In this document: in pieces, positions 1-12,010 of the stretch | Layout: each line of letters opens with the position of its first letter | Numbering within the stretch: position 1 is the stretch's first letter | DNA from: Cadophora sp. MPI-SDFR-AT-0126 | Lineage: Eukaryota; Ascomycota; Leotiomycetes; Helotiales; Ploettnerulaceae | DNA: 64,000 nt | NCBI GenBank assembly: GCA_020747065.1 | Contig: JAGMVK010000021.1 | Span: forward strand, 248,001-312,000 | Direction: 5' to 3' | Translations under genes and position numbers: made by a program | The notes under the pieces: model-generated | What the model was told of the DNA's origin: nothing | The model's database searches: none | The model's input: only the letters and a program-made list of their open reading frames with translations

Positions 1-398
1 AGACGGCTTTCCAACATCTGTTTGTCGCACAACGGGATGCAGAAAACCGAAGCCAATAGATTATGACTATTGCAGAACCAGATAGATCCACGTTGTACCC
101 GTCTTGTACCTGAGGCAGAGAAGCAGAATGAATTCCAGCTTCAGAGGCACCAGAGGCACTCGTCCACTTTAGGTTTAGCGTTTTGTAGCCTCATAGCTGG
201 CTTGCCGAGCGCGACCTCATCTTCCGCTCAACCTACTCCATCACTACCCACACCGACTTCATCACCATATTCCTCCTCTTGCAACTCTACACTCCAACCC
301 AGCCAATGCTCATACCACCCCGATAGATCTTCTTTCGTCCTCCGAGATCGAGAGATAGCTCTGCGGAGTGGGTCTGCGCAAGAACATCAACTTCTTCG
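1..398. other. 5' region of NOT1; start codon unresolved
   Basis: This stretch probably holds the promoter, leader and perhaps the first short exon(s) of NOT1. The NOT1 reading frame stays open upstream of the ATG at 399 as far as a TAG at 324-326, and a possible acceptor (ccgatag) lies exactly there, so an earlier exon could join at about 327. An ATG at 128 opens a short frame (MNSSFRGTRGTRPL) that looks like a low-complexity N-terminus but reaches a TAG at 170, and I could not find a convincing splice from it. No other gene is visible. Confidence 0.4.
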
Positions 399-3300
399 AT
401 GGTCAACTCAAGAGGGGGGACTTTCACACCTTCGCAACAAACCATCATCACAGGTGTTAATCATTCACCACACGGGTCTCATCATAGCACCTTCAGTGCT
501 GGCGCCAGCCCAAGTACAAATAGTCCTACGGGCTCAAACTCTCTCACCAAAATCGTCGTCGCCCAAGTCTACCTCCTTCTCAGCACGATCAAGGAGGACA
601 CTAAAGATCGCACAAAGTGGGAACAACAAGCTGAGCAGCTCAGAAAGGTAGGACGGGACTTGGATATTATAGCTGGTTTGTGCTGACACCGCTGAGTAGC
701 TGATCGATGAACACGGCATGGAAGTATTCCAAAAATACTTCAGCCGTCTTGTGGTTGGCAATGCTCCTACAATTTTCCCAGGTATCAACCGCCCGGTAGC
801 GAACCCTGCGACCTATCCCGTTCTCCATGACGAGGTTCACAAGGTATCGCACAATGTGGATCAAGCGCGCCGGATCGCAGAATCAATAGAGACGGCAAAT
901 GAGGACATATTTCGGGACTTTGATCTTTCAACGTTCATGGATCATTTTAAGCTAGACGCGCTCGAGAAGACAATTCTAGCTCTCGCCTTCAAGACAGGAT
1001 CAAGATCAGATCTGAAGACTAAGGGTGAGTCGCTGGGCTTCATCAAAATTGACTCCAGCTAATGAAAAGCAGCCGATGCCATTATATCTGCGAATTATCC
1101 TCAATTTCTTTCCGCCCTCGTCCACCCTACCGCAAACCATGACGATATGTCAACCGAATTTCTGGCCCTCATAATCGATCGATTCATCCAAGAACAACCT
1201 CCAAATTTCGACGAATCAGCGCAACGTGATCTGATAATGGCACTTCAATTCCGATATCAGAATCAGAGTCAGGAGAAGGATACGGTTCCAACAACGATTC
1301 TTGCAGCATTATATTTGATGTATGCGTTAAACAGCGGAAATCCCCTGACTGAGTTCCTACAGAGAGTGGGCTCGGCATTCACAGCTGATGAAGATTCCTG
1401 CCGAGGATACTTGAGAAATGGAAACATTGGTCTCAATGAGGAGTTGGTGGCTGGCGGACTAATCTACACAGCCCTCAGCCGGAGTATCCCATTTTCGACC
1501 ACCGTTCTGGTCAATAGCTTGCGAATGGAGGTCTCGCCCAACTTCAATTGGCAACGCGTGATTGGATACTTTGACCAGGACCAGCTGCGTATTTCCAAAG
1601 ATCAATTTCTGGCCCTGTACGAAGCATTCCGACCTCTGGCAGTTGATGGCTTGATCGATATACAGTCACTTTGGGGCGGCACCTGGCAGAACTCGGAGAC
1701 ACAGTTGTCATTCATCAGCGCATATGCATCTCTGTATGACGGTGAGCTTGACGCAACCACTGTCCCTGGTCTGGAGCCAGCTTTCACACTAGAGGATTTC
1801 GAAGGCGCAGATGATGAGATCCGTCAACGTGCTGCCCAAGCTATCAAGCATCCTCTGGTATCGGTCGTTGCTTTGTCATCCATGTTCCACGTCGCCTTAC
1901 ACACTACTACCGCTTCGGATACTGTAGAAGCCAAAAGACTTTTCCAGGAGGTTGTTGTACCGAACTTGGATGTTTTCCTAGTATCCGCTTTTGGCGTCCC
2001 AAAGCCATGGCCAGAATTGGCTACGGATACAATCAATAATCTGTTTGATCGGTTCTTATTCAAGTACGACCCTAATTACGACTTTGTTCTGGAAGGATTG
2101 TGGCGCAAGGATAAGCAATGGGTAGCGCAGAGACTTGTTGAAGCGCATGCGAAGGTTCCCATGGAGCTTCCTACCATCCTGGACCATGCTCTGAGACACA
2201 ACTGGCTCGACGATTTGGCCTCTATACCGAACGGCTTTGGCCTCGATCTCGTGGCAGTTGCTAGTGCTCGAGGCTTCCTGGACCTGGATCGATGGGCAGC
2301 CAGCAACCTCGCGAGAATACCAGACCTTCCGCATTCACTTCTCACATTTCTGAACATCAAAGCCGAGCACGAGCTTGCATACCAACGGCAAAAACACTTG
2401 CACAGTGTGATGCTTCCAGTCAAGACAATAGCAAAATTACTGCAAGCACTAGAGGATGCCATGCCTAGGGTGCCATCCAACGACTTGATACTCGTCCAGC
2501 GAGCATGTATCACTGCATACCCTCGATTGATCAACTATGGCGAAGGATTTGACGATATAATTGATGCCAATGGTGCGGAGAGTAATTCATTGCCCAAGGA
2601 GGCCAATGAGAAGATGGAGGCTCACTACAAGCAGATGTACAGTGACGAAGTGCAGGTCCGCAGCATTGTAGAGGCGCTTGAGAGATACAAGCATTCTCGC
2701 GACCCTGCCGACCAAGATGTTTTTGCTTGTATGATCCATGGACTTTTCGACGAGTACGCCTTGTACCAGACATACCCTCTGGAAGCCTTGGCTACAACCG
2801 CTGTGCTGTTTGGAGGAATCATTTCGCAGAAACTGATATCTGAGCTTCCTCTGAAAATTGGTCTAGGCATGATCCTGGAGGCAGTCAAGGATTACTCTCC
2901 GTCGGATTCTATGTACAAATTTGGCCTCCAAGCTCTCATGCAACTTTTCAGCCGACTTCGCGAGTGGCCTGGGTTTTGCAAACGACTGCTCGAAGTCCCA
3001 GGACTCCAAAACACCGAGGCTTGGAGCAAGGCAGAAGACGTTGTTCGTGCTGAGCAGGATGCTCGCGTCTTCTCTCCCGTCAATGGCATGAATGGAGCTG
3101 AGATGAAGACGCCGCCTCCCCCAGCCTTCAATGCTCTCCGCGTAGACCCGCCTGCCTACCAACTTCCGACGCCTGATGAGGAAGTCACAGGCAAGATTCA
3201 GTTTGTTCTCAACAATATCAGTATGGAGAACCTTGAGAGCAAGTTCATCGAGCTGCGAGAACTGGTCAATGATGACGGTCAACAATGGTTCGCTACACAC

Positions 3301-6300
3301 TTGGTGCAAGAGAGAGCTAGAATGCAACCGAACTACCACAATGTGTATCTCAATACAATCAAACTTTTCGGAAGGAAATCTCTATGGGCAGACGTATTGC
3401 GGGAAACTTATGTCAGCACCTTCAGATCCCTGAACGCAGAATCAACGATGCAAAATCCCCTCGAGCGGACTCATCTCAAGAATCTAGCTACCTGGCTTGG
3501 ATCTCTGACTCTAGCACGCGATAAGCCGATCAAACATCGAAATATTGCCTTCAAGCAACTTTTGATAGAGGGTTATGAGTCTCACCGGCTTCTTGTGGTA
3601 ATTCCCTTCATCTGCAAGGTTCTCGCCCAAGGCAAATACTCCACTGTGTTCAAGCCACCCAATCCTTGGGTCATGGACATCATCAAGTCTCTCATGGAGT
3701 TGTATACCAAGGCCGACCTCAAGCTCAATCTTCGATTTGAGATCGAGGTGCTCTGTGGAGAATTGGATCTGGACCACAAGAGTATCGAGCCTTCTGACGA
3801 GATTATGAACCGCATTTCGCATATAGAGGAAACATCGGAGGTCATGGCGCCCGAAGTGATGGACAGATTTGACAACATGTCATTGAATGGAATGGCTGGT
3901 GGAGTTGGAGGTGGGAGGTTCTCTCCTCACGAAATCACAGCATCAATTCCAGACCTTGGCCCGCTTCTTCAGTACCCTCCGGTCAATGACATGGTCAATC
4001 AGGGTCGCTTGCAAGACATCATGAAAGCCGCAATCACTCGCGCTGTCCATGAAATAATTTCTCCAGTGGTTGAACGCTCAGTTACCATTGCTGCTATATC
4101 AACTGCTCAGATGATACACAAGGATTTTGCGACGGAGCCAAATGAGGCAAGAGTACGAGCTGCCGCTATCAACATGGTCAAGAAGACTGCTGGAGCTCTC
4201 GCTTTGGTCACATCCAAGGAGCCATTGCGAGCTAGCATGACAAACTACATCCGAGCTTTGTCTGGTGAGCTACCTCAAGGCCTGCCCGAAGGGACCATAA
4301 TCATGTGTGTTACATCGAACCTCGACCTGGCTTGCAGCCAGGTTGAGAAGAAGGCAGAGGAGCGTGCAGTTCCTGAGATCGAGGAGATGATTGAGCCGGA
4401 GCTGGAGGCCCGCCGTCATCACAAGATGACCAGACCAGACGAGCCTTACGTTGACCCTGGTTTGAGCCGCTGGTCCTGGACAATTCCTGATCCATTCAAG
4501 TTGTCGCCAGCTCTCGGTGGTCTAAATCAGTCGCAAATGGCCATCTACGACGAATTTGCCCGGCAACCACGCGCTCAAGCGACCCTTCCAGGACCAACCC
4601 ACATCCCATCATCATCAGACGCTACCAGAACAATGGCGAACGACATCTTACAGGATTCCTACCCACCAGTTCCGAATCTGCCAACTCCAGCAGAACCACC
4701 CGCAATGCCACATCTCCCAGCCCAACAGCCCGCTTACGCTCAACAAAGTAATGCAGCGGTCAACGGGAGAGTAGCTGCCATGCAGATGGATCCAAGAATG
4801 TTGGCAGAAAGAGTAGAGAAGGCCTTGGTGGAGCTTGAGCGAGTTGCTGCCGATACACCTGAGCAACATGTAGCAGATCTTCCCCGACCGCATGCAGTGC
4901 TCGATACACTAGACGCATTATATGGTTTGATATTCAGAAGCTCTCAAGGACCCGATCATTACGACTACTACATAGTTGACCACATCTGCAACATGTTATT
5001 CAGTGGTCCAGAACAAGATCTCGTTATGGAGTGTTTGGTCCAAGTGTTGGAGAATATCTGCAGAATGGCAGGCAGAACCGCCAACCGCGTGTTTGATGTT
5101 ATTTCTCAACGACCAGGCGAATCCTTCTTCCGAGTTCCTCTCATTGTCTGTTTGACCAAGGCTCATCTCCTGGAATGGGGTCGCATCGACTTGGAGATCT
5201 CTAGGGTCATCTCCCAACGCAAGGATGGGTCGCTTCAGTTCTTCTTGTCACTTTTGGAGACTGTCCTTCTGAATGATCGCCCTGTTGCACTGTACGCTGA
5301 CTTCGCAAAGAGCTTGGAAGTGGCTTGGACATGGATCGCAGAAGAACCTGATATGGAAGTTGGTCAACAGCTCAAGCAAAAGCTAACAAGCTCTGGTCTC
5401 CCAGAACCTCGTCATATCACAAATGATCGCAAACAAGACCAGTTGTTATACATTTTCGAAGAGTGGGTTCGCCTCTGTAGCAATCCCAATGCTTCTGAAA
5501 ACGCCCCTGCGCATTTCATTGCTCAGATGTACAACAGGCAGCAGATAAACAACAGGGATGACCTTCACATGTTCCTTCGACTGGCCATAGATAACTCCGT
5601 CGATCGTTTTGAGCAGCACATCCAGAACGACAGTCCTATCGGCGAGGCGTACATTTCAACCGATTCTTTGGCCAAACTTATTGCTCTGCTGGTTAAGGGC
5701 CATGAACAAGACGGTGCTGTCGAGACCGACAAAGCGGCGTACCTCAACTCCATCTTGTCTTTGACTATCCTGGTTCTGAATCATCACCATGTGCTTCGTG
5801 GTGAAAGTTTCAACCAGAAACCCTTCTACAGATTGTATTCTACCATTCTTTGCGAGCTAGATGCATTCGAGGAAGGCTTGTCTGAGGAGGAACGCCAGGA
5901 TATAACGCTTGTCTTCGCTCGAATCTTCCTCAAGATTCCACCAACCCATTTCCCTGGCTTCATGACCAGCTGGATGAGCTTGATCTCACACCGAAAGTTC
6001 TTGCCTGTGGTACTTGCGCTACCGAAGCAAGTCGGATGGGGACTATTTGCTGATCTCATGGAGAAGCTGCTATTTTATCTCGGAGAACTGCTCAAGCCAG
6101 TTGTACATCTTGACCCAACCACAAGCCAAATATACCGGGGTGTCATTAAGTTGGTTATTATCCTTCACCACGATTTCCCAGAGTTCCTCTCAGCAAATCA
6201 TTCCAAGCTTTGTGTCCATGTTCCCAGTTACTCGACTCAGCTCAACAACTTGATCTTGAGTGCGACTCCGCCTCAATACGCAGACATGCCAAATCCGATG

Positions 6301-7033
6301 CAACCAGGGCTGAAGCTCGATCGCGTGGGTGAGATCCGGCAATCCCCAGAGAGCATGAATGATGTGGAGGGGCCTCTGCGGGACTCCGGGTTGTTCGATC
6401 TTGTTGAACAAGCCCTGGAGCATGGCCCATCAGAGGATGCCATTGCTCACATCGCCCATGAAATTCAACGAAAGAAGACCCGCCACAATGGGCTAGGCTC
6501 ACTGCCAGTTGATGCAGACCGAAAGTTGATTGATTCTCTGGTTCTCTATATTGGTACAAATGCTATTGCCAGATCTGAACACAAGGGAGCTCCAATATTC
6601 ACACCTGGAACTCCAGACATCAAATTGCTATCCATGCTTGTTCATGAGCTCCGCCCCGCCACAAGATTCGTCTTCCTTGGTAGCATTGTCAATCAACTTC
6701 GATTTCCCAATACTCAGACTCATTACTTCAATCAAGCTCTTCTTGATCTTTTTGGTAGTGATGCCAACGATCAAGAAGAGCTAGAAATTCGTGAGCAGAT
6801 CACCCGAATTCTGCTTGAGAGGTCGATTGGTCAGTGGCCACAACCGTGGGGCCTGCTTGTCGTGATCCAAGAGTTGGTCAAGAACAAAAAATACATGTTC
6901 TTCGATCTGCCATTCATTAAGTCTGCGCCAGAGGCAAGTTACCAGCACTTTGAATCTTCTTGAACCTATACTAACATTTCTGCAGGTTGGCGAGCGCTTC
7001 CTTGCTCTGGTCCAAGCCGGACCTGTTCAATAA
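399..7033 (+). CDS. NOT1: CCR4-NOT complex scaffold subunit NOT1
   Basis: This is the large scaffold of the CCR4-NOT deadenylase complex, which carries the deadenylases and other Not subunits and acts in mRNA decay and transcription. My model joins 399-647, 700-1024, 1073-6933 and 6986-7033 (2160 residues, the usual size for the family). The N-terminal helical repeat begins around the LTKIVVAQVYLLLS segment. The MIF4G-like Caf1-binding region lies near genomic 3170-3900, and the DUF3819 (CNOT9-binding) segment near 3950-4270 (LGPLLQYPPVNDMVNQGRL). The C-terminal Not1 domain covers about 5700-7030 and ends in ELVKNKKYMFFDLPFIKSAP. The last intron has a GC donor (GAG|gcaagt at 6934) and a tgcag acceptor, and it restores the family ending VGERFLALVQ. 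Without that splice the frame would end at 6963 in unrelated sequence. The first residues are uncertain. Confidence 0.95.
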
Positions 7034-7914
7034 TTGAACATAACCGAACCGACGGAATCTTAACGATTACTGTTCACTACTCTTATCCCACACACTCCTA
7101 ACACGCATCCCTGAGCCGGATATGTCCCTAAGATCCGGTTTCTAATTGTTACATAATCTATCAAGTCACAAACGGCGTTCTTTATACCTCAGCATCATTG
7201 AGGATCTGTTCTCTGCATAGCGAGCGATGGTTGGGTTTTCACGGTTTTGCAACACTTGGGTGGGGCAGGGCGCGAAGAGTTTTCCTACTTAATGCATCCT
7301 ACATGATAATGTTTCGACCTTGCCGTCAGAGGGAGGGTAAAAGATGACATGGGAGGCTTTGGGAAAACAGATATATGGCGTGGAAATGGTTTTGCTTACG
7401 CTGTCGACCGGAAGACGGCCACTTTGTATCATAAAATGGAGTCTTGTGTTTACTAGGACTTGGTCTCACTGAATAAGTTCCTTGCCCTTGTCATTTGAGA
7501 GTTCAAGTTGACTGGTGCAGCCATCTTACAATGTTCCTTGATCTGAGATGTTCTAATTCGTCGTCATCATTGCCCCGCAGGCTAGGTAGTCCCAAGCCGA
7601 GGGACAAAATGGGCAAGGTCCCGTCCATTTCGAAAGCAGCGGTTTTGATTAGCCAGAACTCGCGTTAAAGATCTGACGGCGGAAAGATCTACAAGTCTAA
7701 TAAATAAACTCCCAATTTCAAGACACTAGGAGCGGTATTTGACGATCCGCTCTCCACGATTTGGACTTCACGCCGAGGCGGTCGGCCATAGAAGAGGGGA
7801 CGAGCCCATTTGTGCTCTACAAGTATGGACAATTTCCAGGAGGCAAGGCAAGGGCTGCTTGAAAGTCATTGATTTACGTCTTGTTCCCACAGGCTCTTTT
7901 TTAAATATTTCAAC
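7034..7914. other. Intergenic: NOT1 3' end to peroxidase promoter
   Basis: About 0.9 kb between two genes on the same strand. It should hold the NOT1 3' untranslated region and the promoter and leader of the peroxidase gene; an A/T-rich run (ttttttaaatatttcaac) directly precedes the ATG at 7915. Short open frames here have no recognisable product. Confidence 0.5.
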
Positions 7915-8854
7915 ATGTTGTCTTTCTCGCTAAGCCTTTACTCACTGCTGACCCTCGCTTCCTCCCAGAGCTTTACAAGCTGGACACCTCCTGGCCCAAA
8001 TGATCTCCGCTCACCCTGCCCTGGTCTGAACTCCCTCGCAAATCACGGCTTCATTCCTCATAACGGGCAAGGCCTCACAATACCCATCCTCATCAAAGGA
8101 CTGAAAGATGGCTTGAATGTCGGCGCTGATTTCTCAACTGCCATCGGTGGCGCTGGCCTCCTCTCCGTGCCTAGCAGCCCTCTTGCTACATCTTTCACGC
8201 TCAAGGATATTCGGAGACATAATTTTCCTATCGAGCATGATGCTAGTTTAAGCCGAGCGGATTTCAATTTGGATAATGGGGATAATTGGATGTTCAATCA
8301 GAGTATTTTTGACACTGTGCTGAGTTATTATGATGGCATGACGGAGACGAGTATCCCGGTGGCTTCGGTGGCGAAGTACGTCTGCTTCTTGATATTGTTG
8401 TCACTGGTGGGAATATACGGCTGCTAATGGGACACAGGTACAATCGCGTCAAGACCGAGTTGGCAAGAGACCCCAAGTTCACATACACTCCTCAACAATT
8501 CATTCTTTCGTACGGTGAGACAGCATTGTATCTCTCGACGATGGGTGATCCCATTACAGGTGTTGCACCAGTAGAATGGGTCAAGATCTTCTTCGGTACG
8601 TACCCATCCATACCTGCGCCCTCGGTTAAAGAAATGCTGACCGAATCGAAGAGCAAGAGAGGCTGCCGTACAATGAAGGCTGGAGACCAACGGCTCTTGA
8701 GACGAACTTGCCGTCGCTGGGCGCAATGATTTTGCAGCTCAATGCAGCGAACAAGGAGGCGTTGCCCGAGGGGTTATTGATTACGACGAATACGCTGAAG
8801 CTGGCGTTTGGGGGTTATAATCCGATTACCGGGTTGTTGGATCATATTCTATGA
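7915..8854 (+). CDS. Secreted heme-thiolate peroxidase (chloroperoxidase / short unspecific peroxygenase family)
   Basis: Exons are 7915-8375, 8438-8595 and 8652-8854 (273 residues, typical of short-type members). Residues 1-18 form a signal peptide, so the enzyme is likely secreted. The proximal heme ligand is Cys35 in the SPCPGLNSLANHG motif. The distal EHD motif (residues 107-109, IEHDASLSRAD) and Glu181 in SYGETALYLS match the metal site and acid-base Glu region of the family. EHD rather than EGD places it with the short, MroUPO-like group. Family members use H2O2 to halogenate or oxygenate organic substrates; the substrate here cannot be told. Both introns have gtacgt donors. The second junction restores FFEQERLPYNEGW, a family-conserved stretch. 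No biosynthetic cluster surrounds it. Confidence 0.9.
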
Positions 8855-9282
8855 GAATGGTTGGTTAATTGTATAAAGGAGTAGAACGAGGGAATGCACT
8901 AGGATCAATGACCTGTATTCATTCCTATAAGTTGTACATATGGGAGATTATGTTGGGCGAGTATACCATACTATGACAGCAGACTACTTGTTTGCAAAGA
9001 CAATTCTTCTTGAGTCGAGCGCTTGACTTCGCTCTTATCTGCACGAATTCTGCTCCTGTCATATCTATAACTCAGATCGAAGCCTGCGGCTAGTGTAGAC
9101 AAATAAAAGCTGCTATAAATATTGTCGAGGAACATGTGTGTAAAAAATACGATTGAATTCAAAAATCCACCCTAAGCTCCAAAGACTCGACCACAGACCA
9201 ACGCAATCGCTCCAGAACATTCATCAACCATGATAGAGCCTGCTCCCCACAAGAATCATTGCCACAGCCCATTGATACTTTC
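8855..9282. other. Intergenic between convergent genes
   Basis: About 0.4 kb between the 3' ends of the peroxidase and the permease. It is A/T-rich and is consistent with two 3' untranslated regions and terminators. I see no gene in it. Confidence 0.5.
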
Positions 9283-11633
9283 TCACTCCTTGTCCTTAGA
9301 TGTTACATTGGTCCTCTCAACACTCTCACTATCCTCGCCAGAAGCACTCCCACTACTGGTTGCATATTTTTTTCCGGTAACGTCGTGCACACGATCCCAC
9401 TCTGGAATCTTCTCCAACGGCACATTGATCAGGCTGTGCGTCGTCTCGCCAGTCTCCAGGACGATCAACTCCTGTCGAATAGCATAGCCGCGACGCTTTG
9501 GCAGAACCTTGATCCAGACATAATAGTACAGAGCGCAGAGAACAAGCCTGCGCCGAGTTAGCATGTTGCGAAAAGATGGTAAAAGGGGGGGAGTACGTAC
9601 AAGCCGAGCCCAGTGATAATCGCGGTCGCATAGAAGAATGTGACATTGCCTGCGTAAATCCCACCTTTTGGAGGGATCCATGGCATGACGAGCAGGAAAA
9701 ATTGGACGGCGATGTAGAAAATGACGACGACGTCCCAGGCGCGGAACTCTGATGCGCCGACATTGATGCGCTTTCGTTGACGGCGGATAGTATAGATTCC
9801 GACAGCCATTAACAGAGAGAATACAGCGGTTGGATATGATGACAGATCGACAGCTAGGGAGTAGGATTAGTTTGATCAGAGCTGGAGAGTTCACGGAAGC
9901 AATATACCAAAGTTGAAGGCATCACCAAATGGTGGTGCAAGAATCATGATGATAGTCATCACATACTTGAGGGCATACGGACCCAAAGGAGTACCGAAGG
10001 GTTGGGTGGAAGCCCAGAAGCGTGGGAAAGGAAGAACACCTTGTCTGCAAAAGTGTCAATTCAGATACGTGGAAAGGAGAAATTGCACATACCTTCCACA
10101 TTCCCGAATCATTCGGGACTGTCCGATAAGCACACTCACCTAGAGAGGAGAAAATGGGTGTCAGATTATTGTTCTCGCTTAATTCATAAAGTGATCGGTG
10201 TTTGACCACACTGAGACACGAGGAGTTGACTCACAAGGTTCCCGAAAGCACTCAAGAGGATAAGAATATTCAAGCTTCGGGCAGCACTTCCACTTCCAAA
10301 GACTTTGGCAAAGAAAAGACTCGCAGCAATCGTGTTTGCGCCCTGGATTTCTTGCTTGGGAACTAGATGCAACACATTAGCATTACAACGGAGCCGCTGT
10401 GTAAAAAGGACTTACGAGCTGCAAAGTATGCCAAGTTGACGAACATATAAAGCACAGCGATGATAGCAAGTGAAGCCGGACCAGCCCATCTTACAGTCCT
10501 GATAGGTTTCTGCGACAAGTCAGCTTGCATCTAGTACAGCAAGCAGGGCAATTGCTAACCTTGATCTCGGCAACGACATTGAAACAGTTTTCCCACCCAG
10601 CGTATGCGAAGTTGATTCTTACAAGTGCATTGGTAATTCCATAAGCATCGCTGGTCGTTCCAGAGAATGAATCACGGAAGTTGAAACCTGGATCTGGGAC
10701 TGCATCAATGCCACCTGCTAGAACAACGAAGCCTGTGATACTGATGAAGACCAGTGTGAGGAGCTTGACGACTGATATGCCGTTGGCGAACCAGAGAGAG
10801 TATTTGTTGGAGACGATTACAACTGCCAAGGTTAGGAGCTGGGTCTTGCTTGAGCCTATGACTTACTTGCGGTAGCAACAGTGTATCCTGCAATGGCAAC
10901 ACCTTTCGATTGCCATTCCGTTGGAGTCTTGCCTGCTGTGCGGTACAAATAGGTCGAAAGTACTGTAGATTCGTCAATGATGAAGCAACACATAGATATG
11001 GTGCTAATCATACCAATGGCATTGCTGCTGCTGAAAGAAAACAGCACTTTGAATGCGGCAAAGGCAGTTGGGAGAAAGTATTTCGGTCGCGGCCATCCCT
11101 GCTCAAGATACACGACCTCCGCACCAGACCGATTGGGGAAATACGATGCAAGCTCGAGGTAAACCGAAAGACCTGATATGGCAATGACAAGTCCAAGCAC
11201 CCAGTACATAAGACTCAGACCAACGGACCCGAGATTCTTTAGGATTGAGCCGGCTGTATGAGATTAGCTCCGCATGACTGGCTGAGCCATGGTGGGATTG
11301 AACGTACGTGTAGAGAACACTCCGGTACCAACCATCTGACCTACATTGAGAAGAATCACAGTGAACCATGAGACTTCGTAACCGAGTGGAGACTCCCTTT
11401 CGACTGGAGCGCCAGATGCCTCTGTTGAAAGTAAGACAAACCGTTTACAACACCGAGGAAAGCAATGGGCACATACCTTGGTACGACGGCTGCGAATCAT
11501 TGCCACCCTTCTCCTGGGTATATTCCAGGTTTCCTTCATGAATGACATTTTCAGCCGAAACACTTTCAGGGACATGAACAGTCGCAACAGTAGCTGGCCC
11601 CTTCAAATTGGCGAGGAAAGCTTGGAAACCCAT
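9283..11633 (-). CDS. Amino-acid permease, Mup1-like (high-affinity methionine permease type, APC superfamily)
   Basis: Plasma-membrane amino-acid transporter of the LAT/Mup1 branch of the APC superfamily. Eleven coding exons on the minus strand: 11633-11477, 11421-11308, 11253-11014, 10962-10867, 10822-10560, 10509-10416, 10362-10235, 10139-10093, 10044-9908, 9853-9601 and 9547-9283, giving 597 residues. About 12 hydrophobic segments follow a soluble N-terminus of about 70 residues. The first segment contains the APC signature (NVGQMVGTGVFST). Other recognisable pieces are LYLE-type GAEVVYLEQGWPRP, FAYAGWENCFNVVAEIK and GQSRMIRECGRQGVLPFPR. The splice phases agree at every junction, so the exon-rich model is well supported. 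Methionine or cysteine is the likely substrate by family; this is inferred. The upstream region has sulfur-regulation-like motifs (11900 and 12005). Confidence 0.9.
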
Positions 11634-11899
11634 GATGACAACTCCCGCTTAAAAGTACGAATAGCACCAACGGTGAAATCCTTGTAACTGAACCAGATGT
11701 CCATCGAATGGCGCATACCAGTATTTAAAAGAAGTAAGACGGGCCATTTCGCCCCCATATGGTATGGTGTTATAACTGCCATGCATAGCGAATCCTCTGG
11801 CACGTAATATATTTAACGGAGAGCGTCACGAGATATCGAACTCCATGAACTGATGCTGCGCTGAAAAGGAGATCGGATGGTCCGAAATTGCAACAAATT

Positions 11900-11909
11900 A
11901 TGGCGTCAG
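11900..11909 (+). promoter_or_regulatory. Near-consensus Cys3/MetR-type site
   Basis: The sequence ATGGCGTCAG matches 9 of 10 positions of ATGRYRYCAT, the palindromic site bound by the Neurospora Cys-3 / Aspergillus MetR bZIP regulators of sulfur uptake genes. It lies 267 bp upstream of the start of the Mup1-like permease. A single near match this short can occur by chance. Confidence 0.3.
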
Positions 11910-12004
11910 TTGCTGTATCGAGCACGACGAAGCCTTGGAAGGCTGTCGCAAAGTCCGGGATTGATGTTGACATTCGCCTATCCCTGCGATGGGATTGGTC
12001 AGGA

Positions 12005-12010
12005 CACGTG
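12005..12010 (+). promoter_or_regulatory. CACGTG E-box upstream of the permease
   Basis: A perfect CACGTG palindrome sits 372 bp upstream of the permease ATG. In yeast, Cbf1 binds this core in methionine-pathway promoters together with Met4. The functional link here is inferred only from the motif and the neighbouring gene. Confidence 0.3.

Noticed and set aside
70..651. 193-codon frame at the NOT1 5' end
   Set aside because: Its 3' half is out of frame with the conserved NOT1 segment LTKIVVAQVYLLLS, which is read in the frame beginning at 399. Part of its 5' half might still be leader or an early exon.
9283..9894. 203-codon minus-strand frame running through two introns of the permease
   Set aside because: It reads intron sequence and the wrong frame of exon 10; the spliced model matches the transporter family.
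7915..11633. Peroxidase plus permease as part of a secondary-metabolite cluster
   Set aside because: No backbone synthase, P450 or pathway regulator lies nearby; the neighbours are housekeeping genes.
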